From the NCBI GenBank assembly GCA_014859315.1, contig JACUUK010000007.1, positions 1 to 32,493 of the forward strand: a stretch of 32,493 nucleotides of DNA, in the 5' to 3' direction. This DNA is from Candidatus Aminicenantota bacterium (GTDB lineage: Bacteria; Acidobacteriota; Aminicenantia; Aminicenantales; Aminicenantaceae). The position numbers were made by a program, and so were the translations under genes. Of this stretch, positions 15,938-24,372 are shown piece by piece. The notes under the pieces were generated by a model. That model saw only the letters and a program-made list of their open reading frames with translations. It made no database searches and had not been told where the DNA came from. Position 1 is the first letter of the stretch. Every line of letters starts with the position of its first letter.

Positions 15938-16930
15938 TTAAAAACCAATAGCCGCCCTGACTTCTTCCATTGTATTTTGAGCTACTTCTCTTGCTCTTTT
16001 ATTTCCTTTTTCTAAAATTTCCCAGACTAAATGACGGTTCCTCTCGAAATTTCCCCTTTTTTCCCAGAATGGAGTGAGTCGTTTGATAAGACTTTCAATG
16101 ACGACATTTTTGCATTCCAAACAACCGATTTTGGCTGTCTGGCAACCCTTGGCTAAGGCATCTCTCTTTTCTTTTGCCACGAATGCTTTGTGTAATGTAA
16201 ACACAGGACAATCTTTTGGAACACCAGGGTCTGTTTTCCGCTTGCGCCTGGTGTCTGTCATCATTGTTGAGATCTTTTCCCGTATGACTTCTGGAGCGTC
16301 TTTGAGATAGATAGCATTTCCAAAAGATTTACTCATTTTCCGGCCATCTGTTCCCGCCAACTTAGGGACTTCAGTAAGGAGCATTTGAGGTTCAGGGAAA
16401 ATATTTCCATAGAGGCGATTAAACCGCCTTGTGATTTCCCGGGCTAATTCAAGATGAAATGCCTGGTCTTCCCCTACAGGGACGATTTCAGCTTTGTAAA
16501 TGAGAATGTCTGCTGTTTGGAGAACAGGATATCCAAGGAATCCGTAAGTGTTCAAATCTTTATCAGGGAGGTCATTTTGCATTTCTTTGAATGTTGGTAC
16601 TCTTTGGAGCCATGGCAGAGGGATAATCATTGAGAGCAGGAGATGGAGTTCTGCATGCTCTTTGACTTCTGATTGTATAAAAAGCACACTCTTTTCCGGG
16701 TTTATTCCTATGCTTAACCAATCTGCGGCCATTTCAAAGATGTTTTCTTTGATAGCTTTTGAATTTTGATACTCAGAACTAAGTGCATGCCATGTGACAA
16801 TCGAATAAAAACACAGGTATTTTTCCTGCAATTTGATCCAATTTGGAAGGGCCCCGGCCAAGTGCCCAAGATGAAGAGGCCCTGTGGGCCGCATCCCACT
16901 CAAGACTGTTTTTTTTCTATGTGCTTTCAT
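15938..16930 (-). CDS. trpS: Tryptophanyl-tRNA synthetase
   Basis: This 330-residue class I synthetase charges tRNA-Trp. The HIGH-type motif is PTGPLHLGHLAGAL (about 16-29) and the KMSKS loop is GRKMSKSFGNAI (about 196-207). The DILIYKAEIVPVGEDQAFHLEL stretch is the normal tryptophan/ATP site. Length is typical of bacterial TrpRS. It sits 2 bp after the M50 protease gene in the well-known order protease-trpS-scpA-scpB. Confidence 0.96.
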   Translation of the reverse strand: MKAHRKKTVLSGMRPTGPLHLGHLAGALPNWIKLQEKYLCFYSIVTWHALSSEYQNSKAIKENIFEMAADWLSIGINPEKSVLFIQSEVKEHAELHLLLSMIIPLPWLQRVPTFKEMQNDLPDKDLNTYGFLGYPVLQTADILIYKAEIVPVGEDQAFHLELAREITRRFNRLYGNIFPEPQMLLTEVPKLAGTDGRKMSKSFGNAIYLKDAPEVIREKISTMMTDTRRKRKTDPGVPKDCPVFTLHKAFVAKEKRDALAKGCQTAKIGCLECKNVVIESLIKRLTPFWEKRGNFERNRHLVWEILEKGNKRAREVAQNTMEEVRAAIGF

Positions 16931-16932
16931 TC

Positions 16933-17613
16933 TTAGAAAAGAATAATTGTGTAAATAAGTATTTCAATGGGACGGATAATAATATGAAGAAGTCCCAAAT
17001 ATATCAAGCCTAAAATGATAAGAAACCCAAACGGACGAATCTGGTCAAACTTTCTGGCAGATTCCTCTGAGAGAAGCCCCATCAGGATGCCACTTCCATC
17101 AAGTGGAGGAATAGGAATCAGATTGAACACAGCTAAATATGTGTTAATGAGGATGCAGTAAAAAAGAATGAGAGTCAGACCTTCAATAGGATGAAAACCT
17201 GGGGGAAGGCCTCCTCGCCCAAGAAGAAATCCAATCAGAAAATTACGGGCATTAGGGCTAAAAATTTTCAAAAGAATGATGATAAATAAAGATATGGCAG
17301 ATACAATGAGGTTTGCCGCAGGACCGGCTGCAGAAATCCAAAGGTTATCACGCCTTGGATTTCTTAAATTTATCGGGTTTACAGGAACAGGTTTAGCCCA
17401 GCCAAAGGCTGGAAGCCCCATGAACACTAAAATAAAAGGGAATAGTACAGTTCCTATTGGATCAATATGGGCTATTGGGTTAAGGGTGACCCGACCCAAG
17501 GCATAAGCTGTGGGGTCTCCCATTTTATAAGCGACCCAGCCATGTGCAGCTTCATGCACTGTAATGGCAAAGAGCAGCACAAAAAGACTTATGATAATAG
17601 AGAAAATATTCAT
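16933..17613 (-). CDS. Site-2-protease-like M50 membrane metalloprotease
   Basis: This 226-residue intramembrane protease has the zinc motif HEAAH (20-24) in its first membrane helix and the second motif NLIPIPPLDG (164-173), in which Asp172 is the third ligand. Five to six hydrophobic segments are visible. It has no PDZ or CBS domain, so it belongs to the short YwhC-type group often placed next to trpS and scpAB. The peptide-bond substrate is not known. It is the first gene of the block, with a promoter at 17630-17658. Confidence 0.9.
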   Translation of the reverse strand: MNIFSIIISLFVLLFAITVHEAAHGWVAYKMGDPTAYALGRVTLNPIAHIDPIGTVLFPFILVFMGLPAFGWAKPVPVNPINLRNPRRDNLWISAAGPAANLIVSAISLFIIILLKIFSPNARNFLIGFLLGRGGLPPGFHPIEGLTLILFYCILINTYLAVFNLIPIPPLDGSGILMGLLSEESARKFDQIRPFGFLIILGLIYLGLLHIIIRPIEILIYTIILF

Positions 17614-17629
17614 TTTATTTCCGATATAT

Positions 17630-17658
17630 TTTATAACACATCATTTTTAAAGAGTAAA
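17630..17658 (-). promoter_or_regulatory. Sigma-70-like promoter for the M50-trpS-scpAB-ggt block
   Basis: The minus strand shows TTTACT (17653-17658), a 17-bp spacer and TATAAA (17630-17635), placing the start site about 10 bp before the protease ATG at 17613. Confidence 0.55.
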
Positions 17659-17719
17659 CCGAAAAACAGAAGTATCAGCTGTATCTGGAGCCATATTACT
17701 GAGGGATATTATATGAAAA

Positions 17720-17757
17720 CAGGATAGATAAAAGTTTTGCAACCTTTATCTATCCTG
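17720..17757 (-). terminator. Strong hairpin terminator after the GltB-like gene
   Basis: A perfect 13-bp inverted repeat (CAGGATAGATAAA and its complement) encloses a 12-base loop that can itself pair 3 bp around a TTGC tetraloop. On the minus strand it is followed by a TTTT run, and it begins 56 bp after the stop of the GltB-like gene. The stem is AU-rich but long. It separates this cluster from the downstream M50 block. Confidence 0.75.
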
Positions 17758-17813
17758 CCAAGTAAGCTTTACCGACCTATAAAAAATTTCAGCTTTATGC
17801 TCGGTACTTTCCT

Positions 17814-19394
17814 TTAGCTATTTAGAATCTTTTCAACCTCTTCTTTGTCCACTTCTGTAATGAATGTAATGCCGCTTATATCTGCCGCATCGCGAGTCAG
17901 GGCAGCAATGTCGTTGCGTGTGATATAACTCAGGTTGAACTTTCTATTACCTGCCATAAGCTGGCGAAGGCCTTGATTCAATCTCTCAAAATATGTGTAC
18001 ACTCCCATTGCGCCTGTTGGGATTTCATTGAATTTTTCTTTAAACTCTCTCTTCAATTCAGGAGCAGTGACAAAAATTTCTTCTGCAGAGTAGCCAAAAC
18101 GCTCTATATAAACAGGAATTTGACCTTCTTCAATTCTTTTGCCTATGGTCTTTCCAACCATGGCTGCTGCCAATGGGCTTCGTGCCATGGCGACTGCTTT
18201 GAAATAAGGAGCTCCTAAGGCTAAGACCTTGAAAATTTGGTCCTCAAAAGTGATTCCTCCCGCAGGTGCCACATCAGGAACGTATTCCCCCTTTTCATCA
18301 AGTTTGCGTAGATATTGATAAAGCAGTGACCAGATTTCTACAGTCGGAACTCCCCATTCGTTCATCATACGCCAGGGGCTCATTCCTGTTCCACCACCAG
18401 CACCATCAACAGTCAATAAATCTATCTTGGCTTTAGAGGCATATTTTACAGCTCGGGCTAAATCTGCAGGGCGGTATGCACCTGTTTTAAGGAAGATATA
18501 TTTTGCTCCAGCCCTTCTGAGTTCTTCGACTCTTTTCATGAAGCTTTCTTCTTCGACCATCCCTAAGCGGGAATGTCTTTCGAATTCCTTGAAGCTTCCT
18601 TTCTCAAAAGCTTTGATGACATCCGGGTCTTCTGGATCAGGAAGGACGATATATCCTCTTCTTTTTAAATCTTGGGCTTTTTTAAGGTTCTTAATTTTGA
18701 CTTCGCCTCCGATATCCTTTGCTCCCTGGCCCCATTTCAACTCTACGACTTCCACACCCAACTTATCGATAGCATATTCCTGGGTGCCGAGTCTCGTGTC
18801 TTCTACATTGGCTTGAACGACCACAGCTCCATATCCATCTTGCTGCCAGTCTTTGAAAAGCTTTACCCGCATTTCCATATCAGGGGAATGGACAATTTTT
18901 CCGTTCTTGAATACCGACTCATCGTCCATGCCGCAGACGTTTTCACCTACAGTAAGAATGGTACCGGAAATGGCTGCCCCAATAGCCAATCCTGGCCAGT
19001 TTTGTTTGGCCACATTTGTGGACCCCATGCCTGCAATAATAAAAGGCACTTTCAGTTTTATACCCTTATCATGTCCGATACGGGTTTCAGTGCTAACTTT
19101 AGGGAAGGTAGCTTTGTCACTGTCTGCCTCAACCCCATAAGCGCCTACTGCAGTCCCCATGACGTTGAAATGAGACAGGTCAACAGGATAATCTTTTTCT
19201 GATGCAGAAGTAATGATTCCAAAAGGTTGTGGATAGATGACTTCATGGCCCCTGTATGCAGATTTTCCAATTTCACACATCCCGATACAGCCGTCAACAC
19301 ATGTGACACACATCCCGCTGAAAGGACTGATAGACCCTTCAGTTCTGTTTTTTGTTAAGGTAGCGGCACTCCTGTTAAGTTTTGTATAAGACAT
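17814..19394 (-). CDS. FMN-binding glutamate-synthase-like protein (GltB central-domain homologue)
   Basis: This 526-residue protein corresponds to the FMN/2-oxoglutarate synthase domain of GltB. KWGQGAKDIGGEV (about 220-232) and DGAGGGTGMSP (330-340) match the substrate and FMN-phosphate motifs, and APAGGI and MARSPL follow in the barrel. It lacks the N-terminal glutaminase domain and the C-terminal GXGXG domain of bacterial GltB. The usual three-cysteine [3Fe-4S] motif is also absent. Instead four cysteines sit near the N-terminus (Cys29, 32, 36, 40), probably holding an Fe-S cluster. It has a strong GGAGGT ribosome-binding site 41 bp after the HoxU-like gene. It may make glutamate from 2-oxoglutarate and ammonia using the upstream subunits, or act on another 2-oxo acid. 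Confidence 0.85.
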   Translation of the reverse strand: MSYTKLNRSAATLTKNRTEGSISPFSGMCVTCVDGCIGMCEIGKSAYRGHEVIYPQPFGIITSASEKDYPVDLSHFNVMGTAVGAYGVEADSDKATFPKVSTETRIGHDKGIKLKVPFIIAGMGSTNVAKQNWPGLAIGAAISGTILTVGENVCGMDDESVFKNGKIVHSPDMEMRVKLFKDWQQDGYGAVVVQANVEDTRLGTQEYAIDKLGVEVVELKWGQGAKDIGGEVKIKNLKKAQDLKRRGYIVLPDPEDPDVIKAFEKGSFKEFERHSRLGMVEEESFMKRVEELRRAGAKYIFLKTGAYRPADLARAVKYASKAKIDLLTVDGAGGGTGMSPWRMMNEWGVPTVEIWSLLYQYLRKLDEKGEYVPDVAPAGGITFEDQIFKVLALGAPYFKAVAMARSPLAAAMVGKTIGKRIEEGQIPVYIERFGYSAEEIFVTAPELKREFKEKFNEIPTGAMGVYTYFERLNQGLRQLMAGNRKFNLSYITRNDIAALTRDAADISGITFITEVDKEEVEKILNS

Positions 19395-19435
19395 TATAAT
19401 TACCTCCTTGTTTGCTCCTTTGTTTATTCATATTG

Positions 19436-20158
19436 TTAATATTTTGCGTTTTTTGCCTGTTTATTGCTGTCGGATTTCTCGCTTTTTTCCCGGATGCAGG
19501 TGCCACATCGGCCTGCATCATACATCCAGCATTGCAACTCGTCGTAAAAATCCAAACAGGTTGGGTCCATAGTTAAACAGGCATTACAGATTGTTGTGTC
19601 TGCTTGAGGCCCCTGGCATTTGAGCTGACAGGCTGGGCAGATATACATGCATGCGCCGCATAAGCGGCATTCTTCAGAACGAATGTCAAAAGGTGTAGAG
19701 ATTTTTCTTTTGAAGCCCCTATTTTGAAACCCGATGGCTTTGCCGTCCATCTGTTCCTTGCACATGCGTACGCAAAGTCCGCAGAGAATACATTCTTCGT
19801 TTCTGACTTTAAATCTGACTTTGGTCACGCCAAATTTAGAAGCTAAATCCTGAATTACTTTAGAGTTTGGAGCGATAGAAAGCATAAGCTCTATCATCAT
19901 CCTTCGGGCCTCGATTACCCTTTTGGTGTCTGTGTGCACTTCCAGGCCTTCTTCAACAGGATAAGTGCAAGAGGAGACAAGTTTGGTATTCTCATTTTCG
20001 CCTATCTCTACGAGACAAAGACGGCATGCTCCATAGTTGCTCAATCCATCATTGTGGCAAAGGGTAGGAATTTCAAGCCCATAAAATTTGGCTGTTTCTA
20101 AAATGGTCCAGCCTTCCTCCGCCTTGACATCTAAGTTATTTATTTTTAAATTAATCAT
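19436..20158 (-). CDS. HoxU/NuoG-N-terminal-like iron-sulfur subunit
   Basis: This 240-residue electron-transfer protein starts with a plant-type [2Fe-2S] ferredoxin domain (Cys34, 45, 48, 64) and then has two [4Fe-4S] motifs (Cys123/126/129/133 and Cys164/167/170/174). That is the front of NuoG, HoxU or [FeFe]-hydrogenase. The His/Cys-ligated cluster that normally lies between is gone: the region reads SIAPNSKVIQDLASKFG with no cysteines. A C-terminal tail adds eight more cysteines (177, 181, 191, 194, 201, 210, 218, 221), enough for another cluster or zinc site. There is no molybdopterin or H-cluster domain. It starts 1 bp after the fusion gene, so it is surely part of the same complex. Confidence 0.88.
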   Translation of the reverse strand: MINLKINNLDVKAEEGWTILETAKFYGLEIPTLCHNDGLSNYGACRLCLVEIGENENTKLVSSCTYPVEEGLEVHTDTKRVIEARRMMIELMLSIAPNSKVIQDLASKFGVTKVRFKVRNEECILCGLCVRMCKEQMDGKAIGFQNRGFKRKISTPFDIRSEECRLCGACMYICPACQLKCQGPQADTTICNACLTMDPTCLDFYDELQCWMYDAGRCGTCIREKSEKSDSNKQAKNAKY

Positions 20159-20159
20159 T

Positions 20160-23100
20160 TCACCGTCCTATTGCTTTTTTCCCATCCTCGGTTTCCAATT
20201 CACACCTTAAACACCGTCTAGCTTCTTTAACGGCCATGTCTTCTGATAACCCTAACTCAACTTCTTTGAAATTTTTGTACCGCTCTTTGGCTGACAACTT
20301 AGGCATTTCTGGTCTATGTGCCAATTCTATTTCTTCTTCAGTCAATTCGACAGGCTCAATAAACATTGAAGGTCTATTAAGCTTGTACTCTCTTGCTAAG
20401 CTTTTTGCTTGAAGATAGTTGTCTATGGAATTGGCAGCAATCTTCCCTGCTGAAATGGCCTTGACAACTGTGCTCGGGCCTGAAGTCACATCGCCTCCAG
20501 CAAAGACGCCCTTTCGATGGGTTATTAAAATTTCCTCATTCACAATGATAGTACTCCATTTTGTAAGCTTCAATCCATCCTTATCGCTAAGAAATGAAAC
20601 ATCAGGGCTTTCTCCAATTGCCGGAATAAGAGTATCTAATTCTAGTGAAAATTCTGAGCCTTTGATCGGTACTGGCCTTCGTCGGCCACTGGCATCCTTA
20701 TCGCCAAGTTTCATCCTTATGCATTCAACACCTGTGACTTTTCCATTTGCTGTTAATACTTTGGTTGGAGCAACAAGATACTGAATATCTATCCCTTCTT
20801 CAAGAGCGTTATCGACCTCTTCTTCATAAGCCGGCATCTCTCTCCGTGTTCTTCTATACAAGATGGTTACTTTATCAGTGTTTTTGTTCCGTATTGCGAC
20901 ACGAGCTGCATCAATAGCTGCATTTCCGCCGCCTATAATACCAACCTTTTCTCCCAAATCTACTTCTTTTCCTAAATTTACTTCTTTGAGTAGCTTCATG
21001 GCTTGAATTACGCCTTCAGCCGATTCGCCAGAGATGCCCAGCTTCATTGACTTGTGGGCACCGATTGCAATGAAAACTGCCTCATATCCTTCATCAAAAA
21101 GGTCGTCGATAGAGAAATTTTTGCCTAATGTTTTGTTTAGCTTCAGATTCACACCTGTAGTTAGGATGTAATCAATGTCTGATTTTAAGGATTTTTTAGG
21201 TAATCTGTGTTCAGGGATTCCAATTGCCAGCATTCCGCCAGGAACAGAAAGTGATTCAAAGATAGTAACATCATACCCCTTTTGGTTTAGATTAAATGCT
21301 GCTGCTAGTCCAGCCGGACCTGAACCAATGATTGCAACTTTCTTGTTTTTTCTTGGCTCCTTGGGTGGATAAGTGATATGTTTTCCATTTTTTGATGCCC
21401 AGTCCAAGACAAATCGCTTGAGGGCACGAATAGCAATTGGTTTATCCATTTCTTCAGCTCTGCAAACTGATTCGCATTTATGATCGCAGACCCGTCCGCA
21501 CACATTGGGCAATGGATTGTCTTTCCGTATCACATTTAACGCTTGTTCAAATTTTCCTTGTGCAATCAAGGCGATATAGACCGAAGCTTCCTGATCAATG
21601 GGGCAGATGTACTGACATGGGGCTGAGACAATTTCTTTACAGACTAAAGCGGGACAACGCTTGTACTCGATATGCTCTTGATATTCTTCTTTAAAATACT
21701 GCAAAGTGGATAATACTGGATTTGAAGCTGTCTGTCCCAGGCCACACATGGAGGCAACTTTCACGGATTTAGCCAGCTCCTCAAGTAATTCCAGATCGCC
21801 ATTCTTGCCTTTTCCATTGGTGATATCTGCTACTATTTCCCACATCCGTTGTATGCCTTCCCGGCAGGAGATGCATTTTCCGCAGGATTCATCCCGGAGA
21901 AAATTCAGAAAATATTTAGCCACGTCAACCATGCAAGTGTTTTCGTCCATTACGATCATCCCACCTGAACCCATTATGGAGCCAGCTTGAGTTAGACTTT
22001 CATAATCAATAGGCAGATCTAAAAGTTCTTTAGGAATACATCCGCCAGAAGGTCCTCCTGTTTGAACTGCCTTGAATTCTTTACCTTTAGGGATTCCTCC
22101 GCCGATATCAAAAATGACTTCTCTTAGTGTGATTCCCATAGGGACTTCAACAAGACCTGTGTTATTGATTTTCCCAACAAGAGAAAAGATCTTTGTCCCT
22201 TTGCTTCCATTTGTCCCTATTTGAGAGAACCAATCTGCTCCCTTGTCTATAATTATTGGAATGTTTCCCCATGTCTCAACGTTATTGATGTTAGTAGGGT
22301 TATTCCATAGGCCTTTTGCTGCGGGGAACGGCGGTCTCTGACGTGGTTCTCCAACCCTGCCTTCAATGGATGCTATCAAAGCTGTTTCCTCCCCGCAAAC
22401 AAATGCACCTGCACCCTTAGAGATATTAATTTTTAAGTTAAAGCCAGTCACTAAAATGTTCTCACCTAAAAGCCCCAATTCATTTGCTTGTTCAATGGCG
22501 AGAGTAATGTGTTTTAATGCAAGAGGATATTCATCACGAATATAGATATAGCCCTCTGTAGCGCCAATTGCGTATGCTCCGATTATCATTCCTTCGAGAA
22601 CACGGTGAGGGTTTCCTTCCATTAAACTTCTATCCATATAAGCTCCTGGATCTCCTTCGTCTGCATTACAGATGATGTATTTTGGGACTCTGTTGGCTTT
22701 CCTTGTAAATTCCCATTTGTTTCCAGTTGGAAAACCTGCTCCTCCTCTTCCTCTGAGGCCTGATTTTTTTACACTCTCTATTACTTCTTCTGGAGTCATT
22801 TCCGATAGTACTTTACACAGTGAGCCATATCCTCCAATGGAGATGTAGTCATGGATGTTGGTAGGGTCAATAAGAGCATTATCACCTAAGACAATTCTCT
22901 TTTGTTTCTTGTAGAAAAAAATGTCATTTTCTTTAACAACTGTTTCCCCAGTAGCAGGATCTGAAAATAGAAGGCGTTCTATGATTTTTTTGTTGAGAAT
23001 TGTCTCGGAAATTATTTCTTTTGCATCTTCTGGGGTAATATTTTGGTAGAAAATGTTATGTGGATGAATGATAATATTCGGTTCTGCCTCGCAAAAGCCA

Positions 23101-23318
23101 TGGCACCCGGTGACTCGTACTTTGACTTTATCTCCCAATCCTGCTCTGGTGATTTCTTGTTCTAATGCTTCAATCACTTTTAGTGAACCTCGTGCTTGAC
23201 CACAAGTCCCTGCAGAAACTGTAAGAAATGTCTTTTTTTCGGATTTTCTATTCTGAATTTCTCTATTAATGGATTGTTTTAATTCTTCAATTGATTTAAT
23301 TTTCTTTATGGCCTTCAT
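20160..23318 (-). CDS. NuoF-GltD fusion: NAD(H)/FMN plus FAD/NADP(H) flavo-iron-sulfur oxidoreductase
   Basis: This 1052-residue protein fuses two flavoenzymes. Residues 1-110 are a thioredoxin-like [2Fe-2S] domain (Cys39, 72, 76). Residues 145-545 are NuoF/HoxF: GLRGRGGAGFPTGNKW (188-202) binds FMN/NADH, and SCGKCISCR (478-486) with Cys525 binds a [4Fe-4S] cluster. Residues 555-640 are the GltD-type double [4Fe-4S] domain (NVCGRVCDHKCESVC at 605-619). Residues 660-970 are the FAD/NADPH reductase (GSGPAG at 665-670, GGGNAAIDAA at 796-805, YRRTRREMPA at 821-830). This layout recalls Stn-type (Sporomusa-type Nfn) transhydrogenases that link NADH, NADPH and ferredoxin. Its start overlaps the NuoE-like gene by 23 bp. 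Confidence 0.92.
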   Translation of the reverse strand: MKAIKKIKSIEELKQSINREIQNRKSEKKTFLTVSAGTCGQARGSLKVIEALEQEITRAGLGDKVKVRVTGCHGFCEAEPNIIIHPHNIFYQNITPEDAKEIISETILNKKIIERLLFSDPATGETVVKENDIFFYKKQKRIVLGDNALIDPTNIHDYISIGGYGSLCKVLSEMTPEEVIESVKKSGLRGRGGAGFPTGNKWEFTRKANRVPKYIICNADEGDPGAYMDRSLMEGNPHRVLEGMIIGAYAIGATEGYIYIRDEYPLALKHITLAIEQANELGLLGENILVTGFNLKINISKGAGAFVCGEETALIASIEGRVGEPRQRPPFPAAKGLWNNPTNINNVETWGNIPIIIDKGADWFSQIGTNGSKGTKIFSLVGKINNTGLVEVPMGITLREVIFDIGGGIPKGKEFKAVQTGGPSGGCIPKELLDLPIDYESLTQAGSIMGSGGMIVMDENTCMVDVAKYFLNFLRDESCGKCISCREGIQRMWEIVADITNGKGKNGDLELLEELAKSVKVASMCGLGQTASNPVLSTLQYFKEEYQEHIEYKRCPALVCKEIVSAPCQYICPIDQEASVYIALIAQGKFEQALNVIRKDNPLPNVCGRVCDHKCESVCRAEEMDKPIAIRALKRFVLDWASKNGKHITYPPKEPRKNKKVAIIGSGPAGLAAAFNLNQKGYDVTIFESLSVPGGMLAIGIPEHRLPKKSLKSDIDYILTTGVNLKLNKTLGKNFSIDDLFDEGYEAVFIAIGAHKSMKLGISGESAEGVIQAMKLLKEVNLGKEVDLGEKVGIIGGGNAAIDAARVAIRNKNTDKVTILYRRTRREMPAYEEEVDNALEEGIDIQYLVAPTKVLTANGKVTGVECIRMKLGDKDASGRRRPVPIKGSEFSLELDTLIPAIGESPDVSFLSDKDGLKLTKWSTIIVNEEILITHRKGVFAGGDVTSGPSTVVKAISAGKIAANSIDNYLQAKSLAREYKLNRPSMFIEPVELTEEEIELAHRPEMPKLSAKERYKNFKEVELGLSEDMAVKEARRCLRCELETEDGKKAIGR

Positions 23319-23790
23319 TGTCCTTCTCTTTTTTTGTGTAGTCCTTTAAAATTAAGCTAACTTTTCGCCTTGTTGTTTGAGCGTAGTAATTTCCATCAAT
23401 GACAACTACAGGGCCAATAGCACAGCATCCTAAACAAGCAACAGTTTCCAGTGTAAATTGATTATCCTTTGTGGTCTCTCCTGCTTGTACATTCAGGTGT
23501 CTTTCAAATTCTTCAAGGATTTTTGGTCCTCCTCTAACATGACAGGCTGTTCCCAGGCATACTGTAACAAGATGTTTTCCTCTTGGTTTAAGACTGAAAG
23601 ACCGGTAAAAAGTTGCAACGCTCACGATATCGATCAATGGGATGCTTAAATAATCAGAAGTGAATTTTAATGCTTCTTGTGGAAGATAATTAAATTCTGC
23701 TTGTATGTCCTGTAATATAGATATGAGTGCCTTTTTTTGGTTATGATATTTGGCTATGAAAGATTTGACCTTTTGAATGTCTGTATTCAC
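23296..23790 (-). CDS. NuoE-like thioredoxin-fold [2Fe-2S] subunit
   Basis: This 164-residue protein is the 24-kDa-type subunit (NuoE, HoxE, HndA). It has a helical N-terminal part and a [2Fe-2S] site made by CLGTAC (two cysteines near residue 80) and CLGCC (near 120). It passes electrons to or from the NuoF module. The start is GTG at 23790 with a good GGAGG eight bases upstream. It is the first gene of a four-gene cluster. Confidence 0.93.
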   Translation of the reverse strand: MNTDIQKVKSFIAKYHNQKKALISILQDIQAEFNYLPQEALKFTSDYLSIPLIDIVSVATFYRSFSLKPRGKHLVTVCLGTACHVRGGPKILEEFERHLNVQAGETTKDNQFTLETVACLGCCAIGPVVVIDGNYYAQTTRRKVSLILKDYTKKEKDNEGHKEN

Positions 23791-24160
23791 AAATTTTCCT
23801 CCAGATATTAGATTTAAAAAAGACTCTTCTGATGAAGTGAAAACATATATGAAATCATAAGTTTTTGGCTTGAAGTAGTATTTTGGTTGTTTCAGGAGGG
23901 ATTAATTGTGATAAACAGAAAGTTGATTTAGGAAGTATAAGGGATATTATGATTCCTCCTCTTAACTATTATTTAATTTTTAACCTAAAAAAATATTATA
24001 TATTAAGTAAGAAGGTTTTATAACAGATATATTTTTTCATTGTCAAGGAGTTTTTTCTCTTTTAAATTCATGTGTTTTGTTATGAGATGATCCGAAGCAA
24101 CGGCTTGTAAAAATTGCTTGGATTATAGTGTTACTCGCGTAAAAAATAATCTGGAGGGCT
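23791..24160 (-). other. Long AT-rich leader and promoter region of the NuoE-NuoF/GltD cluster
   Basis: This 370-bp stretch has no credible gene. On the minus strand it contains the promoter at 24017-24046 and then an untranslated leader of about 220 bases. Within the leader, AGGAGGGAT (23894-23902) and ATTCCTCCT (23952-23960) form a 9-bp near-inverted repeat that involves Shine-Dalgarno-like sequence. This is a weak hint of a regulatory fold. No known riboswitch is recognised. A CTGGAG-GG-CTCCAG palindrome lies at 24151-24164 beside repeat copy 2. Confidence 0.5.
24017..24046 (-). promoter_or_regulatory. Sigma-70-like promoter for the NuoE-NuoF/GltD-HoxU-GltB cluster
   Basis: A perfect TTGACA (24041-24046) and TATAAA (24017-24022) are separated by 18 bp on the minus strand, with no other gene start before nuoE at 23790. 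Confidence 0.65.
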
Positions 24161-24161
24161 C

Positions 24162-24292
24162 CAGCGCCGGTTCCCCTCCATCCTTGCCAAGACCCTCCCA
24201 CCCTCCACAATGGCTTCAGATGGAGAGGAACCGTCGCGGCACTTCTCAATTAGGTCAGATGTTTCCCTATCACGGAAATAGAAATGCTTACG
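24162..24292 (+). repeat. Dispersed ~130-bp repeat, copy 2 (upstream of speD)
   Basis: The element starts CAGCGCCGG and ends near GCTTACG. By eye it differs from copy 3 at about 13 of ~134 aligned positions, four of them single-base indels. It contains a 15-bp near-perfect stem (24168-24182 with 24219-24233) around a 36-base loop, and a second short stem TTTCC/GGAAA. It is more GC-rich than its surroundings. It ends 15 bp before the speD promoter. Confidence 0.92.
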
Positions 24293-24306
24293 TAATAAAA
24301 GATATC

Positions 24307-24336
24307 TTGACACCTATATTAAATATGCAATAATAA
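24307..24336 (+). promoter_or_regulatory. Sigma-70-like promoter for speD
   Basis: A perfect TTGACA (24307-24312) and TAATAA (24331-24336) are separated by 18 bp and lie 37 bp ahead of the speD ATG, between it and repeat copy 2. Confidence 0.6.
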
Positions 24337-24372
24337 TTCCGTATTTTTTTTATTTCAGAGGAGTAACTGAAA

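Noticed and set aside
24151-24164. CTGGAG-GG-CTCCAG palindrome as a terminator or repeat end
   Set aside because: It is present only at copy 2, has no T-run on either side and is not found at copies 1 or 3.
24043-24333. Short frames on both strands across repeat copy 2
   Set aside because: The other copies do not keep these frames; indels shift them, so the repeat is treated as non-coding.
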